64,000 nucleotides of DNA from assembly GCA_029817715.1 (NCBI GenBank), contig JARUPY010000607.1, positions 2,976,001 through 3,040,000 on the forward strand, in the 5' to 3' direction. Positions 38,065-49,346 of this stretch are shown here, one piece after another. Both the position numbers and the translations under genes were made by a program. This DNA comes from Melastoma dodecandrum (Eukaryota > Streptophyta > Magnoliopsida > Myrtales > Melastomataceae). The stretch's first letter is position 1. Each line of letters starts with the position of its first letter. The notes beneath the pieces were generated by a model. It ran no database searches, had not been told where the DNA came from, and worked only from the letters and a program-made list of their open reading frames with translations.

Positions 38065-40084
38065 TGTTAACCTGGTTTTGATGATGAATTTAAGCAACGC
38101 GTTATTGATGGTCAGAAGTAATGTTTCACGAGTTGCGTGCTTATTCCTAGTAATGAGCTTGAGCAATGTGTTGCTGAACCACAACTAGTAACTGTTATAT
38201 GTTGCTGTGTTACAGTAAGTTATTGCCGTGACATTACGTATACATATTGAAAATATGGAAATAAATTTTCAATACCCACGTTTTATTTTGGGTTATCTCA
38301 GATTATTCGTCTCAGTGTCCAAATTAAATTAATATGGTTGTCTGATCTCATTTTATACATTTAGGAAACTAAATATTTGAGAGATTGGGTTGCCAAGTTT
38401 ATACTTGAAAACAAAATATTTTGTTCTACAGCAGTCCTACACTGTAATAGGATAAAATCATAAATCAGATAAGTTTATTTATGATCTTATCTCAATTATC
38501 GATCAGATGAGAACATTTTTAGGATGATTTGTTTATAAGACTTGGAAACAATTAATTTATTTCGGATAACAATAGTTTATTTGAGGATAGTTACCATTGG
38601 GGACTTTCTTTCTGTGGTACAACGAACCGTTGAGCAGACCGTTGCTAAGTCCGGTCTGCCAGTTTTGGCAACAAATCTCGAACATTGCCTGGACGTCCTC
38701 TGTGCCTCTTTCTCTATTATAATCAGACTAGGGACGACATATCTCATTGCCTTTCTGCGTCTAAGTGGTCTGAGTGGTCTAAGTGAACTTTGTGCATCGA
38801 CGGAGAGCGGAAGTTGCTAAGTGCTTCCTGGTTCTTTCTCTTGCAAGCTGCATGTGAGAGTGTCAAGGGGCTGAGGTCAGACCCTTTGATCGTCGTGAGA
38901 GGGACTAGGTGTCCTCGGTGCGTTCAACGAGCGACTGGCGAATCGTCTGAGGGAAGCTAAGTGAATACCTGTTCTGAATTCAGTAACCAGTTGCTAACCC
39001 ATCGGTAAGAAACCATTCTTGTCGTGTCTCTTCGCAGGGAAGTCTCGAACCTACGGAGTTTGAGCAGTTAGACACGCACTTGTGGGTGCGCGCCAGAAGT
39101 CTCGTGCCTGCAGGGTAGAGCAGGAATTGGGAACGCCGCCGGAGTGGAAAGTGGTCCTCCCGAGCACAGGGGTGCTGTGTAGAAGTCTCGAACTCCTGCT
39201 GACGGACAGTAGAACAGGTTACGCGGATGCCGCCGGAGTAGAAAATTCCACCCTAGGCACTGGGTGTGCAGTGCAGTGAGTCACGGCTGTGGTAACCGTG
39301 CACGTCCGAACTGAGTGTAGGACGGATACCGCGACTTCGCTGAGTGAGAAGTCAGGTTCTGCTGAGTGAGGAACCAAACCTTTTCTGTGTGATCTAAGTG
39401 GTTATCTTTGTGGTTGTCTCTTGAGTACTTACAGGCTCATCTTGAGAAGAGACAGAAACTGTGTGGAAATCCCTGCTGAACGACTAAGTGCTGAAGCAAT
39501 CCTTTGCTGTGAATCAGAAACGAGCTGCTCTCTGAGAAGTCTTTCTGTCACTTTAAGGATTATTATCTGAGGATTTATACTCTAACATAACGTTGTCTGT
39601 GTGCTTTGATAGACAGGCTTACGTCTGAGTGACAACGTTCTATGTGGAATCCATTGAGCTACCAACTACTGGGTATAAGTATCATTCTGCTGGAAACGAG
39701 AAGACGCCCACTATGTGAGGAGCTGATCATTGCCCAGAAGTGATCATCTGCTGTAAAGGATTCTAAATCTCATTTTGTGAGAAACCAAACGCCTAGTGTA
39801 AGGGCTCTTTGCACCAATTATATTATATAGTGGAATCACATCGTTGGTGGAAAGTGGACGTAGGTCGATTAAGACCGAACCACTATAAATTACTGTGTCC
39901 ATTACGACCGCGCAACACTCGTACGAAAACCTACTCGACAAAATCGTAACGGTTACAGCGAAGCAGATCTCATTCGAAGAAACGCTCTGCTAAGATACAG
40001 TATGCTTCCGCTTACACTGAGAAAGGGCGAAAAAGTTATGAACCCTAATTCACCCCCCTCTTAGTGTTCCTGGACGATCCAACA
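38065..40084. mobile_element. Solo LTR, probably Ty1/copia type (2020 bp), inside the Ulp1 intron
   Basis: Begins TGTTAACCTGGTTTTGATGA and ends CGATCCAACA, with TGTT/AACA terminal complementarity and a 5-bp duplication GTTTG on both sides. The segment TTCACCCCCCTCTTAGTGTT close to its end is typical of plant copia LTR ends. There is no internal coding region, so it is a solo LTR. It lies 17 bp after the donor of the intron that follows CVHLLT, so splicing out could in principle remove it. Confidence 0.85.
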
Positions 40085-42721
40085 GTTTGTAATGCATTCC
40101 CTGTGTAATTAAGGGCATAAAATTTGTTCCAACGTTTTGTTTCGCTTCCTCATCTGGAAATATATTTTACAACAACGTTTGCAGGTATTTTATGCGTGCA
40201 AGGTATCTAAGCCTGGATCACCGCTTTCAATATCTGGTCGGAGGGCCTCATTATGTGCGGATTAGGATGACGCCAGATTGCATGCATGTTTCAAAATTTC
40301 GGATGATATTTACCTGGAAAATGTATAGATGGCTTATTTAACTTTCATTTTATCATACGGAGCTTCGAACAAGGGCTATATTATTCACAAATGATCAGTT
40401 TTAGGTGGGATTTGAGACGCCTAATGTTGAGGCTCGTGGTGTCCCGGATAAGTATGACGAAATTCAGTTAATGGTGAAGAACCTAAAGGTAAACGACGTT
40501 CCATCGTGCTTAGACGTTCATATGTTACTTGTGTAAGAACATGCTGAGCCTTGACTTAACTGTGGGTACAGTCCGTTGATAGGCGTGTACGAAATGTCGA
40601 GGACGGCATGCAAGACCTGAAGCTGTAAGTTCACACACTGCTCTATGAGATCAGACAAGTACGGAGCCTTGTTTGTGTACTGGCAGAGGCCATAACTACC
40701 CAGCGGCCAGCACGTAACGAGAAATCGCCAACGGAAGACATCGCGGCCCTAGTTGCTGAATTCGACAATACTACGTCACAGGTGGATGCGGACTGAGTCG
40801 TACAAGTTGAGGACAATGAACAGCAGGACCCACTGAATGACGCCGGACCCTCTGCGGTTAACAATAAGAAGGTAGTAATTGAAGTCAGGTCATTGCTGCC
40901 GTCTGAGGGATTCGACGATTCGCAGCCCACTACTGATGTTGGGAAGCCGCATTCACCTGAATCTAATGACGAGTCGGAAGCAATGGAAAGAAGGGTGAAC
41001 GACATACTCGACAAAATGACCCAACTGCTGGGCGTGGCACAAGGCGGGCTCGGGGACGCAAACGAAGTGGGCGAGAACTTACCACACCCCTAGGAAGACG
41101 ATGTGATCAAAATGCACCTGTGGAGGTGGACCGCAATGAAGACAGGATTGGCGAAACACCCTTACCGGCAGCTGCACAACACGACCCTGGTAACAAGGTC
41201 AGATTACATATTATTACAATTTTGTCATTGTCATTGTTAATACGTATCCAGAAATTGACCATGACGTGGTCTTGGTAAATACGGTTATCATAGGAGAGTA
41301 TTTCTTCGACCAATCAGGTGAAGAATCCGCAGAAAGTTCAGACCCGTCGTGCCTCGGCACTAAAACCGTCCGTATGCGCGACCTCTCCCTTCGTGGTGGA
41401 CAAGGTAGGCCCCGGCTGTCGAACAGACATCGTGATAACATTCTGGAGTTATAAGATGACTCTTTACCTGTAGGTTGTAGAAGTCGCTATAGCATAGTTG
41501 GAAATGTACCAACTAGTCTTACAAAACATACTTACTATGTTAATTTATAGGACATTGATAAACTCATTCCGGAAGATGTTGAATTAGGAGAGCTGAAATC
41601 TTTTACAGTGACCGATTGGAATTTATTGTCCTATGCTTGGAGTGAACTTCTCGATCCTAGGTAGGATTTTCTTGTTCCTCATTGTTTGTTATTATGTGTT
41701 CGACCCTATAAGGGTTCAGAAAACCGATTACCCTGTGACTTTATCTGCTATTATATTTCTTTTATTGCAGCGAGCTGCTTTGTTTGGGGCATTCGGTTAG
41801 CATTTCAAGGCATGGAATGCTGTCAATCAAACCAAATAGGTGGATACAAAACGACGTAAGGATATTGGTTACGGTTCACTGAAGTGGTTAGTCATTGCAC
41901 CGTGCCTGATGAAATAACGACGATCTGTATTGCAGATCATTGACTACCATGGGGTGATGTTGAGTAGCGCCCAACCAGATGATGGTCGTACGCGATGGTA
42001 CCTCTCGAGTTGGTTAGGGGTATGTCAAAATCACCGTAACATACAAATTACACGCCTCTGATGACTGCCTATAAATGAATTAAACTATCCGTCATTGGGC
42101 AGAACCTGGCATCCCGTAATTATAGCGCCGCGAAGATGCCGGTAGTCACTGCCGACGCTCGCCAAAATCTTCTAAAATTGTTCAAGTCCAATATCGGATC
42201 CAACGAAAGCGTCAAATTGGTAACTTATATGTTCTCTTTCTTTATTACCGATTTTCGTAATGTCTTATCTATAAGTTTGCTTATATTATCATTTACAGAT
42301 ATACATACATGTGTGTGTTTCAGAGTCACACTGGACCCTACAGGTAGTGAACTTTAGCAGAGGTGAAGTACTCCTATTGGACACGATGAATAAGGGAGCA
42401 TCGAACGTACATGGGAGAATGGACGTGCATATGCGAGTGCTGACACTTCTGAGGATAATTTTGGAAGAGAATGTCAAGCATTCAATTGCGAGCATCGTAC
42501 CGGACATACATTCACTGCCCTGCGAACGTCCCACAACAGTTCGCGTTGGGCAATGGGTAAGTTATCTTACATATGTAAATGTAGATATGATATCACTGAT
42601 TTCATATCATAATGATCGTCCTAATCCTTTGTTCGTGCATAGCGCCGATTGCGGAATTTTCGTTATGAAGTTCTTGTCCATATCGGACCCATCCGAGGGT
42701 CTTGTAGACGTGGTGAATTAA

Positions 42722-43276
42722 CGCAGCATATGAATAACTTTTTTTACATGGATTTGCTATATATGTATATCTGATGCTTTCATTGTTATTGTGGCTCGCA
42801 GCGGGTGAGGCCGTTGGACATGTTTCATTTGACTGTTAGTCTAATAAAATGGCCAGGGAACAGAGTGAAGAGCATGGTGATAGGAAAGATGAAGGAGGGC
42901 CGAAGGAAGAGCGCGCGTATATCGGTCACCCATGAGTATTTAGCCTTGCAAGGTGGTCCTTGCTGATTCACACGGGATTCCACGTGCCCCATGCTACTCG
43001 GGTAAGAGCATAAGCTAGTGATGCTTTCGGCTACTGGACTCTCACCATCTAGGGTGCGCTAAGGAAAAACCCCCCCAACCATCGGCTAACATCTGACATT
43101 TACACTGGGATATATATTTTGTTGTTGTTTGATACGGCCCCTAACCAGCGCAGATCTCGCATTTTTTGGTACAGTAGCTTTACCAATTTAGGAATGCATA
43201 CTACACAGTAGTTTTTTTGTGCACAAAAGGATGGCAAGTAATGTATGATAGAAATTATAAATACCTGGGATTATGA
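42722..43276. other. Spacer between Ulp1 and transposase genes
   Basis: Convergent 3' ends of the two element genes. No other feature. Confidence 0.35.
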
Positions 43277-45232
43277 TTATATGTTCATCTGGCCGAACGC
43301 GGACATTTCCTCGTCTGGCATGTCTTTGTGGTTTTCATTTGCCGTCAACTCTGAAATTGTATTTAATTGACCCGTTTCTATATTGCATATATCAGATTGG
43401 TGGAACCTTGACATATTGGGCACAGATTCACCCCCCCCAGATGCACTTTCCTTTCGTTTATCCTTGTCATCGATGAACGACAATGCATTCCGGTCAGCCA
43501 CAACCGTACTTTCTAGAGCGACTGTCAATTCTTGGATGGAACGGCGGACTTGCACGTAAGCGGCTTCTCTTTTTCCTCCAAGAAAACATAAACGACGACA
43601 ATCCGTGATTAGAATTCCTTGTCTGAATTCTTCAGATTTGATGCCGTATGTGGATCCACCGGCGACAGGAATATCTACTAATCGTGCTCCTTTGGTCCAA
43701 CGACGCAGCAGGAGATGCGGTGGGATACACTTTATGCCTTCGATCTTCATAATGTGAAACATATGTGCACAAGGGAGCTCGTACGTCTAAAAATGTACGC
43801 AACTACAATTCAACGACTACCGATGGTTGGATGAATAAACTTCAGCCCCCATAGAGTCCTGGTCGTAACTGCGCAGCCGATATACTCAATTGATATTTCC
43901 ATCGATCATACCTTTGACGAAAAACAATGCTTTCCATTGGATCTGCAATTGAACCTTGCGAAACGACGTAAGAGTATAGATCCGACTTGCGTCCGCCTAA
44001 AGGCTGCGCAACATGGTTCGCAACTGATATGCTTTTTTTGCCGAATTGTAATCCGCCATACTTTCTTTATGTCGCAAATCTGTCACGGCTCGTTCGTAGT
44101 GATGTAAGAATTCGTGAACTTTGTGCTTTGGCTTCAGGTATCCCTTCATGAGCGCGTGCATCCGTTCACAACGCTGCATGTTCCTTAGCTCAGCCCAAAA
44201 ATGGCATTGACCATATGTCATCCATCACATACGTCTGCTCTCGTATAGCTGATTTAGCCATCGAATATTCACCGAGCCAGTATTTTTCAGCATCTCCTCC
44301 CACTCTTGCTCTACCTCATCGATGGACTTGGAATTATATATGAAGGAAGAGATGGTCTGTCTCAACGTCGGATCATGTACCCTACGGACGATATTGCGAC
44401 TCATGTGCCAAAGGCAAAGACGGTGTCTAGCTATTGGCCATGTTTCTCGTACGACGGCTATCATCGCCCTATCGGCATCGGTGACCACGTTGATAGGTAC
44501 TTTCGATCCCATTACCTTGGTATGAGTACTTAACATCCAATTGTAATCCTGTGCTGTCTCAGAAGCCATTAAGGCGGCCTTGAATACAATGGTCTGATGA
44601 TGGTGGTTGACTCCAACGAGGACAACCATTTGAAGGTTGAATCTAAAGTGATGACGTCACGGAATGATCCATAATCCAACTTAGATTTTGTGTCAGACCC
44701 GTACATACGGACGACTTCGCCATCCTCAACGGTTGTCACCAATGACATGCCTTGATCGCAACCTTGTCTGGATAGTAGATATGCGTATCCAGCATCAAAC
44801 AATGAGTAACTGCCAGAGCCTTCATCCTTCAGCTTGCGATTGTTCATGTCTTTCATTAAGAAACTGACACGATCGTGCCCTCTGGAAGCGTAAACCAGCA
44901 GCCGCATAATTTCGCATTGCCTGAAACCCACGCTTAACATTCGCTTCACGACTGCCATGTCCTCATCCGTCACTGCGCATCTCACAGGGACAACCCAACC
45001 TCGTGAATGCCCTCATTCGCGATGGTACGACTACGGCGGATCTACTCCTCGGATGGCCTTCCCGCGAGCACACCCAACTATGCATTATACATTCGCCATT
45101 TCGCCGATGTCGCATGTCATTTTTCCTCGTAGAGAAGCCATGAACTAACCCGTACATCCTGAAAAGTTGCCCAACCTCATCTGCCGAACCAAAGGACATC
45201 TCTATCAGCTTTTCCTCCGACATTCCCGACAC
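43277..45232 (-). pseudogene. FAR1/FHY3-like Mutator transposase (MULE domain), broken
   Basis: Read on the minus strand: a FAR1-type DNA-binding domain at 45232-44963 (FRMYGLVHGFSTRK, ending in GCPCEMR); a connecting region with SLFDAGYAYLLS and DVITLDSTFK (first acidic residue of the DDE triad) at 44985-44640; the rest of the MULE domain at 44629-44225 (VVLVGVNHHHQTIVF, VVTDADRAMI with the second Asp, RLCLWHMSRN); a downstream part at 44221-43997; and a C-terminal region at 43762-43277 with IKCIPPHLLLRRWTKGAR, which in this family follows the SWIM zinc finger. The frame changes at about 44970 and 44640 and stops follow at 44225 and 43997. The second change also removes the short conserved stretch normally found between DSTFK and VVLVGV. 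It lies opposite in strand to the Ulp1 gene. Confidence 0.85.
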
Positions 45233-45891
45233 GATTATCAGACACTCGGATGTGTCCTCAGTTGCTATAGTTTCGAAACCACCGAATAATGCTCAAGCAC
45301 AGTACGAAAAGAGCGATCTCCCCCTTCTGAGCTCGCAGTTCTCACAGTGCGAACAGAGCGATCTCCCCCTGCAAGATTGCACAAGATTCTGGGGATTATT
45401 TAACCAATTCAATTTTGCTAAATCAACGGGCATCATTAAATCATACCCTCATCCATATTAGGTTTTTTATTCTAGGGAAGCAATTTCAGGTGATCCAATA
45501 GAATAACAATACACAGTTTTACGAAAGGAAAAGAACATCCCCATAGATTATGCAAACTGATTCCAATGACAAAAAAAAAGAAAAAAAAAAGGAACCCACT
45601 AACCAGAAGACGTGCGGACCTAGAACAAAGCGTGGGGATAGATGGCAATAACTTCAATATAAGTTACGGCTGCCTTCAATCCCGTATTATTTGCTCCCAC
45701 CCAGGAGTTATGGAGTTGCACTTTATTACTCCACCAACCGCACGGGGAGTAAATTCGAAGTGACGGCGAACGAAAACGACCCTCGCATTAACTTCAGGCA
45801 GGTCGTAATCTTCAAATTCTTCTAACCCTGTCCCCACTAAGCCATTACCATAGAACACAGACGCAGACACCAAGTCCTCCAGGGTCCCAAG
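45233..45891. other. Divergent promoter region inside the large element
   Basis: Separates the 5' end of the minus-strand transposase from the first copy of the plus-strand unknown gene, so it should hold both promoters. A direct repeat (GAGCGATCTCCCCCT) occurs near 45310 and 45355. Confidence 0.35.
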
Positions 45892-46739
45892 ATGAACGGC
45901 AACACACCAAACGACACTAGCCCATTGCGGAAGTACCACGTCCAGGTAAGCTCCATCCGACCCATACCGAGTGCAAACGCATGTCGTGTGAGGGTGGAGA
46001 TATGGCATGGCACGCATACCTCGCAAGACCGCCCGACACGACGTTACGTTCGATGTGCGTCTGCCCACCAACTTCCCGGCTCAACATGGTAACAGACATT
46101 GGGTGCGCGATCTGCGTGCTACGTTACTTCAAATGCTGGAGAGAGAGAGAGCCCCATATCGACGAAACCAACTGCGAGGCCATCGTGGAGCGTGTCCTCA
46201 GGGGCATCCACCTGCCGATACTCAAAGTATTCCGTCCGGGCACAAACAAATTACTTGTGAAGCTAAACAGGTCGTGCCCTCGTTTGGCGACCGTCTTCTT
46301 TGAAAACGGAATATACCATATGCGTGTCAAGTTTGAGGTCTACGACAACATGCCGGTGTGGGAGCTGATGTTGAAGGAAACCGGAGGCACGGTCGACCTG
46401 TCACTGGTAGAGGGCGTCGTGGACATGGAGATGCACAACGAGATGACCATCCTCGTCTAGAAATGCCCACCCTTCCTTGACAACTTCTCCTCCGTATCTG
46501 CAGCACTCGATCTCTTCTCCCACCAAAAGACCTCCATTGCATTGGTCATCAGTCCCCTGAACTTCGCACTGAACAACCTAGCAAGCATATGCAAGCATTT
46601 TCCATTCAGCAACTACCACCATATAAATTCTTGGCGTGGCGGCACCTTCATCCTCTGGCGACGCGAGGAAGTGAGCATCCACTTCTTCGAGGTGGGAATG
46701 CATCGGTCAGTGCTATTGTTGTGGTACATATACGTCTGA
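45892..46739 (+). pseudogene. Unrecognised element gene, copy A
   Basis: I do not recognise the family. A short first exon (45892-45945, MNGNTPNDTSPLRKYHVQ, donor CAG|GTAAGC) is followed by a longer coding region from about 46025: VTFDVRLPTNFPAQHGN, DLRATLLQM, then after a frame change DETNCEAIVERVL, LPILKVFRPG, MRVKFEVYDNMPVWEL, GGTVDLSLVEGVVD. An in-frame TAG follows MTILV at 46458-46460, yet similarity to copy B continues in the same frame beyond it (ASICKHFPFS, TFILWRREEVSIHFFE) to 46739. The frame change coincides with an expanded GA run near 46140 (four extra bases compared with copy B). No membrane segment, signal peptide or known catalytic motif is evident. The acceptor of the first intron is unclear. 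Confidence 0.55.
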
Positions 46740-47425
46740 AGAGCGGTACTAACTTCTCAATCACCTTTCGTACGGACATCGCCTTCATCTGCGTTTTATT
46801 TATGCATAAGACTACCCGAGGAACCTGTTCTCGGACATGTAGCAAAACGGGGGCCATGTGTGCTAGAAGCACAATTCTTTTCGAGGGGAGCACTCCTCGC
46901 AGACTGTGAACGAAATTTTTTGTTTTCCTAAGCACTCGACCACATGTCGCGGTCAATATACTATGAAAAACCCGTTATCCGGTGTACGCTGTTGCATACA
47001 ACATTCTGTAATGTGCTACTACTGTGCTAGTTCGATGGTGCCCTTTGTTTCTCCCATAATATGCTTTGACGTGCACTGCGATGGTCCGCCATGTCTGACC
47101 TGTTTCGCCGACTTAGATACTGCCATTTCGCCGAATACGATACTCCCCGTCCAAATTCAAACTCTAGGGTTAGTAAACGTACTTGACCTTTGTGGCTGTG
47201 GTGGACAGTAATTACGATGTGACGAAGAACCAATTCACAGGCTGAATTAGGAGGCTTTGTTGGCTTCAACAACCGCAATAGGGCAGTAATTTCGAAGTGA
47301 CGGCGAACCAATTCCCTCCTCGCATTTACTAAATTAAGGTCACAATTTACAAATTATTTTATTCCTGTCACTACTCAGCCAGTTCCACAGAGGACAGACG
47401 AATCCACCGACTTCTTCACGGTCCC
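46740..47425. other. Spacer between the two copies of the unknown gene
   Basis: Part of the duplicated unit; short matches to the sequence before copy A are visible upstream of 47426 (GTCCCATGG compared with GTCCCAAGATG). No other gene. Confidence 0.35.
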
Positions 47426-48295
47426 ATGGCGAACGACACCATATCATCGTCTAACTACCACGTCCAGGTAAGCTCCTTCTGACCCTATCCCTGTGATAAA
47501 GTATGTCGGGTAAGGGTAGAGATATGATATGGAACTCGCACTATGCCACACTGCCCGGGATACGAGGTTACTTTCGAAGTGCGTCTGGCCACCAACATCC
47601 GGGCTCAGCATGGTAACGGGGTGTGCGATCTACGTGCTACGATACTCCAAATGCCGGATACAGAGCCCCAAATGGACGAAACCAACTGTGAGGCCACCGT
47701 GGAGCGTGTGCTCAGGGTCATGCACCTGTCGATACTCAAACTTCTTCGTCCGGGCAAAACTAATATAATTGTCCAGCTCAACAGGCCGTCCCTCCATGTA
47801 GCCACTGTGTTCTCTGAGAAAAAATTCTTCTAGATGCGTGTCAAGCTAGAGATCTACGACAACGCACTAGTGTGGGAGGTGCAGTTAAATGATACCGGTG
47901 GCACCGTGGACCTGGCGGTGGTAGAGGGCGTCGTAGATACGGAGATGCACGACAAAATGTCCATCATCTTCTAGAACTGCCTAAACTACCATAACAACTA
48001 CTCCTTCGTCAACGATGCGGTGGAACTCTTCGCCGTCCAGAAGACATGCATCGCAGTGGTCAGTAATATCCCGTCCTCCGCACTGAACGACGCAGCTAGC
48101 ATATGCGAGCAATTTCCATTCAGCGACCACCACGTTGTGCACTCCTGGCAAGGCCGCACCTTTATCCTATGGCGCCACCAGGAGGTGAGCATCCACTTCT
48201 TCGAGGAGCTGGTCGCGGCGGCAAGTGCCATTGTTCTGTACGTGCTCGTATACAAAGCCCTTACAACTTTTCATTCATCTTTGATACGCTCGTAA
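47426..48295 (+). pseudogene. Unrecognised element gene, copy B
   Basis: Tandem, diverged relative of copy A about 1.53 kb downstream. First exon MANDTISSSNYHVQ with the same donor CAG|GTAAGC; then YEVTFEVRLATNIRAQHGN, DLRATILQM, DETNCEATVERVL, LSILKLLRPG. Here the frame across the region where copy A carries extra GA units is continuous. A TAG interrupts before MRVKLEIYDN (47832), where copy A is open, and the same TAG as in copy A follows MSIIF (47972). Beyond it the frame stays open through ASICEQFPFS and TFILWRHQEVSIHFFEELV to a stop at 48295. The retained similarity of both copies on either side of the shared stop suggests a once longer protein of roughly 270 residues or more. Confidence 0.55.
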
Positions 48296-48829
48296 CTCAT
48301 CTGTGTTGTATGTATGCCTACGCAGGAATACCCGAGTATCGTATTCTCGAACTTGTAAAAATCGGGGTCTCTTCGTGCTAGAAGCAGTTCTCTTTTGTAG
48401 GACATGGGTGACCGTGGAATGACAACGCCTTTGTGGGTTCGAAGCCGCATCATAATATCGCGGCCACGTTGTTGTGCACAATGCTCCTCAATATGCTTTT
48501 GCGTTTAACTGTCCCTGATTAACGTCAGGCTTGTGTAGTCCCCTTGATGATCGTCGTCGACTTCGCGATATTCTCGGTAGAACCTATTACGCCGTCGAAC
48601 TCGATTTCGTTGACTTCCTGTGACCCCTTTCGCCAACTTGGATATTGCCTTTACCCCGACTTTCTTGCCTGCCCTTAGACGGCAACGCGATCAGCCCTTC
48701 GTCGTCACCGCGATCAGCCTATTTCGTAGGATTCGATGCGTAAACAAAGAAGCTGGGGAACAACAGGGTGGCCAACATTATGCGAAAGTATCCAAGGAAG
48801 CTGGGAACAAGGGCGTGGGGTTAAAGGTG
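48296..48829. other. Inner flank of the right end of the large element
   Basis: No coding sequence recognised. Leads into the inverted terminal sequence. Confidence 0.35.
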
Positions 48830-49346
48830 CAAAATGGTAATACCACATCCACGGTAGGTTCGGAGTTAGGCTTGGAATTAGGCTTTGTGCGAATTTGTAA
48901 TTACTATAATTGTACTAATTAACATTAGTATAATGTACTAACCGTGTACTAGTACATATATAGTACCGATTAGTACGGTTTGTAATTACTACAATTCTAC
49001 TAAATTTTCTTAGTACAATGTACTAACTGGTATTGTGCATGTATTAGTACACGTTAGTACAATGTACTAATATTAACAGTAAAAGTTTTGTACCGATTAG
49101 TATATATGTAATTACTAACATTGTACTAAAAAAAATTAGTACAATATACGAACGATGTACTAATACATGTACAGTACATGTTAGTACATTGTACATATAT
49201 ACAATGTTAGTAATTACAAATGTATTAATCGGTATAAAACTTTTACTGTTAATATTAATACATTGTACTAACGCGTACTAGTACAAAAACAGTAACATTT
49301 AGTACAATGTACTAACGAAAATTTAGTACAATATTAATAATTACAA
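48830..49346. repeat. Right terminal repeat of the large Mutator-like element (inner part)
   Basis: Reverse complement of the left end: inner part CACATCCACGG and GAATTAGGCTTTGTGCGAAT matches the left inner part, followed by GTACTAA-type palindromes similar to those at 36392-36735. Interrupted at 49347 by a younger element and continued from 50662. Confidence 0.72.

Larger units (their letters stand above)
37250..42721 (+). pseudogene. Ulp1-type (C48) cysteine protease of the Mutator-like element
   Basis: Ulp1-like proteases of transposons resemble SUMO proteases; their role in transposition is unproved. A first exon from 37250 (MDMEDPDNRED) and a long exon 37442-38047 (ending CVHLLT, donor ACC|GTAAGC) give the N-terminal domain seen in such proteins. 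After a solo LTR in the intron, further pieces follow: 40205-40340 (LDHRFQYLVGGPHYVR), about 40405-40490, 40572-40625, 40680-41093, 41551-41661, 41771-41858, 41938-42019, 42104-42221, 42300-42557 and 42643-42721. The catalytic domain has SHWTLQVVNF (His), LLLDTMN (Asp) and SADCGIFVMKF (Cys nucleophile). Damage: an in-frame TGA at about 40795, a frame that does not join cleanly at 40200, and the insertion. The catalytic residues themselves survive. Confidence 0.75.

Noticed and set aside
36385..49346. Interpretation of the two GTACTAA arrays as LTRs in direct orientation
   Set aside because: The central palindrome can be read either way, but the unique inner part (ATTCGCAC...GTGGATGTG) is clearly inverted between the ends, which fits terminal inverted repeats.
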